Positions 30,822-36,199 of a stretch of 36,199 nucleotides of DNA are shown one piece after another (positions within the stretch are counted from its first letter, which is position 1; each line of letters opens with the position of its first letter). Location: positions 1 to 36,199 of the forward strand of contig NZ_LZKK01000043.1 of NCBI RefSeq assembly GCF_001672815.1, given 5' to 3'. Under the pieces are notes generated by a model, which searched no databases, was not told the origin of the DNA, and saw nothing but the letters and a program-made list of their open reading frames with translations. The translations under genes were made by a program, and so were the position numbers. This stretch comes from Mycobacterium sp. E796 (GTDB lineage: Bacteria; Actinomycetota; Actinomycetes; Mycobacteriales; Mycobacteriaceae).

Positions 30822-31666
30822 TGCGCGCCGCCCACCATTTCGGAAGCCGCCGACACCGACCGCAGCCGCTTGAGATATCGGGTATCGGCGCGTCGCTTGT
30901 CCAGCAGGACGCAGAAGTCGCCGACACCGAAGTCCGGGTCGTGCGCGGGCTCGCCGCAGACCTGGGCGCCGAGCCTCAGGTAGCCGCGCATCAGCGGCGG
31001 CACCGAGGGCCGCGGCGGCGCGGGCATGTCGTCGAGGGCCCGCCCGGCCACCCGCACGGGGCGGTGGGGATGCACCCGGTACTGCGGCGGCGCGGCATGG
31101 CGGTTCAGGATGAAGTCGCGCACCCCGCGCAGTTGGCTGCCGGGAGCGTCCCCGTCCGACTCGTCGCCGATGGGCACGGACACGCAGCCGGTCACGTAGT
31201 CGTAGCCGTAGCGATCCAGATAGGCCAGGATGCCCGCCCACATCAGCAGCACGACGCCGCCGTTGCGGTGACCGTCGCGAACCACCGCGCGTCCCATCTC
31301 CACCAACGACGGCCGCAGCGGGTCGAAGGCGCGAACGTCGAATTCCGTTGCGGTGTAAAGCCCTCCGGCCGCGATGGCCCCGGTGGGTGCCAGCATCCGG
31401 TAGCAACCCACCAGCTCGCCGGTGTCGTCGTCGCGCACCAACAGGTGGTCGCAGTATTCGTCGAACCTGTCGACGTCGAGGTCCTCGGCACCGGTGGTCG
31501 GCAGGGCGAAACCCGGCGTGCTGGTGAATACGTCGTACCGGAGCCGCTGCGCCGCCTCGATCAAAGTGGGATCGGTGGACAGCAACAGCGAATAGCGCGG
31601 CCCGGCCGAGCTGTTCGCCGCGCCGTCCGGCGCGTCGGCGGCTATCAGGACAGAAGCAATGCTCAT
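30818..31666 (-). CDS. GNAT-type N-acyltransferase, OlsB/hemolysin-like (Rv3027c-like)
   Basis: A 282-residue protein of the Acetyltransf_5 group (OlsB-like). Seen are YSLLLSTDPTLIEAAQRLRYDVF (residues about 25-47), EYCDHLLVRDDDTGELVGCYRML, EMGRAVVRDGHRNGGVVLLMW and LDRYGYDYVTGCVSVP, which match the OlsB core including the acyl-CoA/ACP binding loop. A longer C-terminus with LMRGYLRLGAQVCGEPAHDPDFGVGDFCVLLD in parts is also family-typical. It probably transfers an acyl chain from acyl-ACP to an amine. ATG 31666 is chosen over a TTG at 31675. It couples by a 4-nt overlap to the PlsC-like gene. Confidence 0.83.
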   Translation of the reverse strand: MSIASVLIAADAPDGAANSSAGPRYSLLLSTDPTLIEAAQRLRYDVFTSTPGFALPTTGAEDLDVDRFDEYCDHLLVRDDDTGELVGCYRMLAPTGAIAAGGLYTATEFDVRAFDPLRPSLVEMGRAVVRDGHRNGGVVLLMWAGILAYLDRYGYDYVTGCVSVPIGDESDGDAPGSQLRGVRDFILNRHAAPPQYRVHPHRPVRVAGRALDDMPAPPRPSVPPLMRGYLRLGAQVCGEPAHDPDFGVGDFCVLLDKRRADTRYLKRLRSVSAASEMVGGAQ

Positions 31667-31712
31667 GGGAAACAACGTGGCGCAACCGATGAGCTAGTCG
31701 GCATCGACGCTG

Positions 31713-31732
31713 TGACGTGTCGGTGCACGTCA
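31713..31732. promoter_or_regulatory. Palindrome TGACGTG-N6-CACGTCA upstream of the GNAT/PlsC pair
   Basis: Perfect 7-bp arms at 31713-31719 and 31726-31732, 47 bp before the GNAT start, in the promoter region. The size fits a TetR- or other dimeric regulator operator. Confidence 0.5.
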
Positions 31733-31829
31733 GATGACGAAATATCGCGGAATTTCGCCCTAATTGACCGCGCGGTTAACGGACGCAGGACCGCGGGTGC
31801 CGCCGCAGCGGCACGAATTGCTCGTCACC

Positions 31830-31867
31830 GCAAGCGAAACGCCGGGCGTCATCCCGGGATCGCTTGC
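31830..31867. terminator. Hairpin downstream of etfA
   Basis: Outer arms GCAAGCGA (31830-31837) and TCGCTTGC (31860-31867) enclose inner arms CCGGG and CCCGG. It lies 45 nt after the etfA stop and before the GNAT promoter; it lacks a U tract, as is usual in mycobacteria. Confidence 0.55.
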
Positions 31868-31911
31868 CGCGCTTGGATTCTCGGCCGGACGTTATCCGCC
31901 CGCGGGCGAAA

Positions 31912-32868
31912 TCAGCCCTTGCGGGCCTTGATCGCGTCGGTCAGCTGCGGGGCGACCTTGAACAGGTCGCCCACCACGCCGTAGTCGGCGATCTCGAAGA
32001 TCGGCGCCTCTTCGTCCTTGTTGACCGCGACGATGGTCTTCGACGTCTGCATACCGGCCCGGTGCTGGATCGCCCCCGAGATGCCCAGCGCGATGTAGAG
32101 CTGCGGCGACACCGTCTTGCCGGTCTGGCCGACCTGGAACTGGCCCGGGTAGTAGCCGGAGTCGACGGCGGCGCGCGACGCGCCGACGGCGGCGCCCAGC
32201 GAGTCGGCCAGCGCCTCGACCACGCTGAAGTTCTCCGCGCTGCCGACGCCGCGACCGCCGGAGACCACGATGGTGGCCTCCGTCAGCTCCGGGCGGTCAC
32301 CGGCGACCGCGGGCTCGCGGGAGGTGATCTTGGTGGCGTTCTCCGCGGGCGCGGGCACCTCGACGGTGACCTCTTCACCGGCGCCGGCCTGCGGCTCGGC
32401 GTCGACCGCACCGGCGCGGACCGTGATGATCGGGGTGTCGCCGTTGGCCTGCGCCTCGACGGTGAACGCGCCACCGAAGATGGAGTAGGTGGCCTTGTTG
32501 CCTTCCTTGACCTCGATTACGTCGACCAGCAGGCCGGAGCCGAGTCGGGCCGCGAGCCGGCCCGCGATCTCCTTGCCGTCGGCATTGGCGGCCAGCAGCA
32601 CGGCCGCGGGCGAGCTGGATTCGGCAATCGACGCCAGCACGTCGATGACCGGGGTGAGCAGGTACTTGTCGACGTCGTCGGACTCGGCGATGTAGATCTT
32701 GGCGGCGCCCGCCTCCTTCAGGCCGTCGACCAGCGGCGCCGCCGTGCCCGGCGCGCCGACCACGACGGCGGACGGCTCGCCCAGCGCGCGGGCGGCGGTG
32801 ATCAGTTCGGACGTGACCTTCTTCAGCGCGCCTTCGGCGTGCTCGACCAACACCAGTACTTCAGCCAT
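31912..32868 (-). CDS. etfA: Electron transfer flavoprotein alpha subunit
   Basis: FAD-binding subunit of ETF (FixB), which takes electrons from acyl-CoA dehydrogenases and passes them to the respiratory chain. The protein has 318 residues. The start [21 protein letters not shown] is the alpha domain I. The C-terminal FAD domain shows [52 protein letters not shown] and the closing [18 protein letters not shown]. The start is ATG 32868, 40 nt after etfB. Together with etfB it serves beta-oxidation; the operon likely responds to the palindrome before etfB. Confidence 0.97.
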   Translation of the reverse strand: MAEVLVLVEHAEGALKKVTSELITAARALGEPSAVVVGAPGTAAPLVDGLKEAGAAKIYIAESDDVDKYLLTPVIDVLASIAESSSPAAVLLAANADGKEIAGRLAARLGSGLLVDVIEVKEGNKATYSIFGGAFTVEAQANGDTPIITVRAGAVDAEPQAGAGEEVTVEVPAPAENATKITSREPAVAGDRPELTEATIVVSGGRGVGSAENFSVVEALADSLGAAVGASRAAVDSGYYPGQFQVGQTGKTVSPQLYIALGISGAIQHRAGMQTSKTIVAVNKDEEAPIFEIADYGVVGDLFKVAPQLTDAIKARKG

Positions 32869-32908
32869 GGGTTATTTCGCTCTTCTCGTCTGTGGTTTCG
32901 TGCTCGTG

Positions 32909-33709
32909 CTAGATGATCTTCTGGGCGACCAGGTACTGGGCGACCTGGTTGCCGCCCTCGCCCTCGTCGGTGACCTTCTCGCCCGCGGTCTTCGGCGGCT
33001 TCGGCGTCGACGACAGCACGGTCGAGCCGGCGTTGGCCAGGCCCACCTCGTCGCTCTCGACGCCGATCTCGGCCAGGGTCAGCACCGTGACCTCTTTCTT
33101 CTTGGCGGCCATGATGCCCTTGAAGGACGGGAAGCGCGGCTCGTTGATCTTCTCCGTCACGCTGACCACCGCGGGCAGGGTGGCCTCGAGCGTGAACACG
33201 CCGTCGTCGGTCTCGCGTTCGCCGGTGACCTTGCCGCCCTCGATGGACAGCTTGCGCAGGTGGGTCAGCTGCGGCAGGCCGAGGTACTCGGCGATGACGG
33301 CGGGCACCGCGCCGCCCGTGCCGTCGGTGGCCTCGTTGCCCGCGATGACGAGCTCGGTGCCCTCGATGGTGCCCAGCGCGCGCGCCAGGGCCCAGGCGGT
33401 CTGGATCAAGTCCGAGCCGTGCATGCCGTCGTCCTTGAGGTGGACGGCCTTGTCGGCGCCCATCGACAGGGCCTTGCGGATCGCCTCGGTGGCCCGCTCG
33501 GGCCCGGCGGTCAGCACCGTCACGGACCCGTCGACGCCGTCGGCGGTTTCCTTCTCCCTGATCTGCAGCGCCTCTTCCACGGCGCGCTCGTTGATCTCGT
33601 CCAGCACCGCGTCGGCGGCCTCGCGGTCCAGCGTGTAGTCGCCGTCGGTGAGCTTGCGCTCCGACCAGGTGTCTGGGACCTGCTTGATCAGGACCACGAT
33701 GTTCGTCAT
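32909..33709 (-). CDS. etfB: Electron transfer flavoprotein beta subunit
   Basis: AMP-binding partner of EtfA (FixA) that docks on acyl-CoA dehydrogenases. The protein has 266 residues. It starts TNIVVLIKQVPDTWSERKL, then DYTLDREAADAVLDEINERAVEEAL and VLTAGPERATEAIRKALSMGADKAVHL. The ETF beta signature segment VIAGNEATDGTGGAVPAVIAEYLGLPQLT lies near residues 115-145, and the docking loop region is near 190. The start is ATG 33709, with AGGAGG 13 nt upstream, a rather long spacing. It is divergent from the methyltransferase gene. Confidence 0.97.
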   Translation of the reverse strand: MTNIVVLIKQVPDTWSERKLTDGDYTLDREAADAVLDEINERAVEEALQIREKETADGVDGSVTVLTAGPERATEAIRKALSMGADKAVHLKDDGMHGSDLIQTAWALARALGTIEGTELVIAGNEATDGTGGAVPAVIAEYLGLPQLTHLRKLSIEGGKVTGERETDDGVFTLEATLPAVVSVTEKINEPRFPSFKGIMAAKKKEVTVLTLAEIGVESDEVGLANAGSTVLSSTPKPPKTAGEKVTDEGEGGNQVAQYLVAQKII

Positions 33710-33770
33710 GAGTCTGGTTCGTCCTCCTCGAAGGGGTCACGCAGCGCTCGACTGCGGACCTCGGCCACGC

Positions 33771-33776
33771 ACATTA
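33771..33776 (-). promoter_or_regulatory. -10 box for etfBA
   Basis: TAATGT on the minus strand, about 62 nt before the etfB start; the matching -35 position falls in the palindrome at 33793-33808. Confidence 0.4.
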
Positions 33777-33792
33777 AAAGACTGCACGGTGT

Positions 33793-33808
33793 GTTACCGG
33801 CGGGTAAC
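33793..33808. promoter_or_regulatory. Operator-like palindrome GTTACC-N4-GGTAAC before etfBA
   Basis: A perfect inverted repeat with 6-bp arms that covers the expected -35 of the etfBA promoter, so a repressor bound here would block it. Its form suits a TetR- or GntR-type fatty-acid regulator, but no specific regulator can be assigned. Confidence 0.55.
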
Positions 33809-33937
33809 TTTGTGCGGTCTGCTCTCACACCATAGCGGGTCGTAGTGCAGGTTCTTTCGGCCCGTCTGTCCCTTCCGGCCGGGGTGCCCACTTCGCCGGT
33901 TCGCGAATCGGACACTTCGCGTTAGCCTGCCTATTCA

Positions 33938-34756
33938 ATGAGCGCATTCCTCCCCGACGTCCCCTCGGACGCGCCCGGCCCGCAGGCATCGGCCCCTGCA
34001 GCGGTCGATGCGGTGTTGACGCTGACGGGCGAGCGCACCATCCCGGACCTGGACATCGAGAACTACTGGTTTCGCCGGCATCAGGTCGTCTACCAGCGGC
34101 TTGCGCCGCGCTGCGCGGGCGCGGACGTGCTCGAGGCGGGGTGCGGCGAGGGTTACGGCGCCGACCTGATCGCGGCCGTCGCGCGCCGTGTCGTCGCGGT
34201 GGACTACGACGCGGTCGCGGTGGCCCACGTCCGCAACCGCTACCCCCGTGTCGAGGTCATGCAGGCCAACCTCGCGGAGCTGCCGCTGCCCGACGCGTCG
34301 ATGGATGTTGTGGTGAACTTCCAAGTCATCGAGCACCTGTGGGATCAGCCACAATTCGTCGCCGAGTGTGCCCGGGTGCTGCGGCCCTCGGGGCTGCTGA
34401 TGGTGTCCACCCCTAACCGGATCACGTTCTCACCCGGCCGCGACACCCCGGTAAACCCGTTTCACACCCGCGAACTCAACGGCGACGAGCTGACCGAGCT
34501 GCTCGTCGACGCGGGCTTTTGCGACGTCGCCGTCTGCGGGCTGTTTCACGGCCCGCGCCTGCGGGAGATGGACGCGCGCCACGGCGGGTCGATCATCGAC
34601 GCGCAGATCCGTCGGGCGGTTGCAGACGCGCCGTGGCCGCCCCAACTGGCCGCCGACGTCGCCGCGGTCACCTGCGACGACTTCGACCTCCTCGACGCCG
34701 GCGACCGCGACATAGATGAAAGCCTGGACCTGATCGCGATCGCGGTGCGGCCGTGA
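33938..34756 (+). CDS. SAM-dependent methyltransferase of methylglucose lipopolysaccharide synthesis (Rv3030-like)
   Basis: A 272-residue class I methyltransferase. The AdoMet motif I is VLEAGCGEGYGADLIAAV (about 65-82), the acidic end of strand 2 is VVAVDYDAVAVAHV, motif II is MDVVVNFQVIEHLWD, and a post-catalytic segment is LLMVSTPNRITFSPG. In M. tuberculosis Rv3030 lies with Rv3031 and Rv3032 in the locus for 6-O-methylglucose lipopolysaccharide, the cytoplasmic polysaccharide that binds fatty acyl-CoA; Rv3030 is the proposed O-methyltransferase. The start is ATG 33938, nine bases after TAGCCT (33923-33928). It overlaps the GH57 start by GTGA (34753-34756). Confidence 0.87.
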   Translation: MSAFLPDVPSDAPGPQASAPAAVDAVLTLTGERTIPDLDIENYWFRRHQVVYQRLAPRCAGADVLEAGCGEGYGADLIAAVARRVVAVDYDAVAVAHVRNRYPRVEVMQANLAELPLPDASMDVVVNFQVIEHLWDQPQFVAECARVLRPSGLLMVSTPNRITFSPGRDTPVNPFHTRELNGDELTELLVDAGFCDVAVCGLFHGPRLREMDARHGGSIIDAQIRRAVADAPWPPQLAADVAAVTCDDFDLLDAGDRDIDESLDLIAIAVRP

Positions 34757-36199
34757 GCGCCCCGCACGTTCCCGGCATGTTCACGCTGGTGCTGCACACC
34801 CACCTGCCGTGGCTGGCCCACCACGGCCGCTGGCCGGTCGGCGAGGAATGGCTGTACCAGTCCTGGGCGGCGGCCTACCTGCCGCTGCTGCGGGTGCTGC
34901 GCACGCTGGCCGACGAGGATCGGCACGGCCTGGTCACGCTGGGCGTCACGCCGGTGGTCAACGCCCAGCTCGACGACCCGTACTGCCTCGACGGCATGCA
35001 TCACTGGCTCGCGAACTGGCGGCTGCGGGCAACCGAAGCCGCCAGCGTGCGCTCGGCCCGCGGCTCGAAGTCGGCGGACTACCAGTCCTGCACGCCGGAA
35101 GCGTTGCGGGCCTTCGGAATTCGCGAATGCGCCGAGGCCGACGAGGCGCTGGACGACTATGCCACCCTGTGGCGGCACGGCGCCAGCCCGCTGCTGCGCG
35201 CCCTGATCGACGCGGGCACGGTGGAGTTGCTCGGCGGGCCGCTGGCCCACCCGTTCCAGCCGCTGCTGAACCCGCGGCTGCGCGAGTTCGCGCTGCGCGA
35301 GGGCCTCGCCGATGCGCAGCATCGCCTGGCGCACCTCCCGACCGGCATCTGGGCGCCCGAATGTGCCTACGCCCCAGGCATGGAACACGACTACGCCGCC
35401 GCCGGGGTCACGCACTTCATGGTCGACGGCCCGTCGCTGCACGGCGACACCGCGCTGGGCCGGCCCGTCGGCAACACCGACGTGGTCGCGTTCGGGCGCG
35501 ACCTGCAGGTCAGCTACCGAGTGTGGTCGCCGAAATCCGGCTACCCCGGTCACGCCGCCTACCGCGACTTCCACACCTACGACCACCTGACCGGGCTGAA
35601 GCCGGCCCGGGTCACCGGGCGCAACGTGCCGTCGGAAGGCAAGGCACCCTACGATCCCGAGCGCGCCGACCGCGCGGTCGACGCCCACGTCGCCGACTTC
35701 GTCGACGTGGTCCGCAGCCGGCTGTGCAGCGAATCAGAACGCATCGGGCGCCCCGCCCACGTCGTCGCCGCCTTCGACACCGAGCTGTTCGGGCACTGGT
35801 GGTACGAGGGCCCGACGTGGCTGGCGCGCGTGCTGCGGGCCCTGCCCGCCGCCGGCGTGCGCGTCGGCACGCTGCGCGACGCGATCGACGGCGGATTCGT
35901 CGGCGCCGCGGTCGCGCTGCCGCCGAGCTCGTGGGGCTCGGGCAAAGACTGGCAGGTATGGGCCGGCGAGAAGGTGGCCGACCTGGTGCAGCTCAACAAT
36001 GAGGTGGTCGACACGGCGCTGAGCACGGTCGACAAGGCCCTGTCACAAACGGCGTCGCTGGACGGGCGGCTGCCCCGCGATCACGTCGCCGACCAGATCC
36101 TGCGCGAGACCCTGCTCACCGTGTCCAGCGACTGGCCGTTCATGGTCAGCAAGGACTCGGCCGCCGACTACGCCCGCTACCGCGCGCACCTGCACGCGC
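34753..36199 (+). CDS. Glycoside hydrolase family 57 glucan-branching-like enzyme (Rv3031-like), truncated by the window
   Basis: The first 482 codons of a GH57 protein; the C-terminal end lies outside. It starts VSAPHVPGMFTLVLHTHLPWLAHHGRWP, with the HTHLPW motif of GH57 conserved region 1. Region 3 shows GIWAPECAY with the nucleophile Glu, region 4 AAFDTELFGHWWYEGP with the acid/base Asp, and a C-terminal helical domain begins near 410. In M. tuberculosis Rv3031 is a proposed alpha-1,4-glucan branching enzyme for methylglucose lipopolysaccharide. GTG 34753 is chosen because of the 4-nt overlap with the methyltransferase, giving a two-gene unit that would continue to the glucosyltransferase gene beyond the edge. 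Confidence 0.9.
   Translation, partial: MSAPHVPGMFTLVLHTHLPWLAHHGRWPVGEEWLYQSWAAAYLPLLRVLRTLADEDRHGLVTLGVTPVVNAQLDDPYCLDGMHHWLANWRLRATEAASVRSARGSKSADYQSCTPEALRAFGIRECAEADEALDDYATLWRHGASPLLRALIDAGTVELLGGPLAHPFQPLLNPRLREFALREGLADAQHRLAHLPTGIWAPECAYAPGMEHDYAAAGVTHFMVDGPSLHGDTALGRPVGNTDVVAFGRDLQVSYRVWSPKSGYPGHAAYRDFHTYDHLTGLKPARVTGRNVPSEGKAPYDPERADRAVDAHVADFVDVVRSRLCSESERIGRPAHVVAAFDTELFGHWWYEGPTWLARVLRALPAAGVRVGTLRDAIDGGFVGAAVALPPSSWGSGKDWQVWAGEKVADLVQLNNEVVDTALSTVDKALSQTASLDGRLPRDHVADQILRETLLTVSSDWPFMVSKDSAADYARYRAHLHA

Overview
The window is about 36 kb of GC-rich actinobacterial DNA with GTG/ATG starts, 4-nt GTGA gene overlaps and TANNNT -10 boxes set 5-8 nt before start codons. Gene order and protein content match the Mycobacterium tuberculosis block from gltX (Rv2992c) to Rv3031. 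Several differences suggest a slow-growing non-tuberculous mycobacterium, probably near the M. avium complex (inference). Rv2998-Rv3000 are replaced by a WrbA-like gene, an extra MinD/ParA-like gene lies between gatB and pfkA, a PLP enzyme and a DUF5995-like gene lie behind ligA, and the esx/PE/PPE island after lpqA is absent. Almost all of it is core metabolism; I see no prophage, transposase, CRISPR array or tRNA.

Layout. 1-4.9 kb: truncated and rearranged gltX, a fumarylacetoacetate-hydrolase-family gene, an MFS transporter, leuB and serA. 4.9-7.0 kb: a CrtI-like FAD oxidoreductase coupled to a WrbA-like quinone reductase, ending in a hairpin shared with ilvC. 7.0-10.7 kb: ilvB-ilvN-ilvC preceded by a complete transcription attenuator (leader peptide MLVVISQRVGG, alternative hairpins, terminator with U tract). 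10.8-13.9 kb: cfp6, doxX, lppZ and a flavin-reductase-like gene. 14-19.8 kb: gatC-gatA, pfkA, the MinD/ParA-like gene and gatB, with short tandem repeats before gatB and gatC. 20-24.5 kb: an ACT-domain gene, then ligA, a cystathionine gamma-lyase-like gene and a DUF5995-like gene overlapping by 4 nt each. 24.6-27.6 kb: an ArsR/SRPBCC pair with palindromes, a MetE-C-like gene, lpqA and a small DUF4190-like membrane protein. 27.7-31.7 kb: mnmA-iscS (tRNA thiolation) and a PlsC-like/OlsB-like acyltransferase pair. 31.9-33.7 kb: etfB-etfA with an operator-like palindrome. 33.9 kb to the end: a methyltransferase and a GH57 enzyme of methylglucose lipopolysaccharide synthesis, the second cut by the window edge.

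Themes. Branched-chain amino-acid synthesis (ilvBNC, leuB) and serine synthesis (serA) sit close together. The amidotransferase GatCAB makes Gln-tRNA from the Glu-tRNA(Gln) charged by GltX, so both halves of that pathway are present. IscS supplies persulfide sulfur to MnmA. No wholly new system is evident. The observations most worth a second look are the inverted segment inside gltX at the left edge, the ilvB attenuator, the lineage-specific MinD/ParA-like gene beside tandem repeats, the ligA-coupled PLP/DUF5995 genes, and three operator-like sites at the etf, ArsR and DUF4190 promoters.
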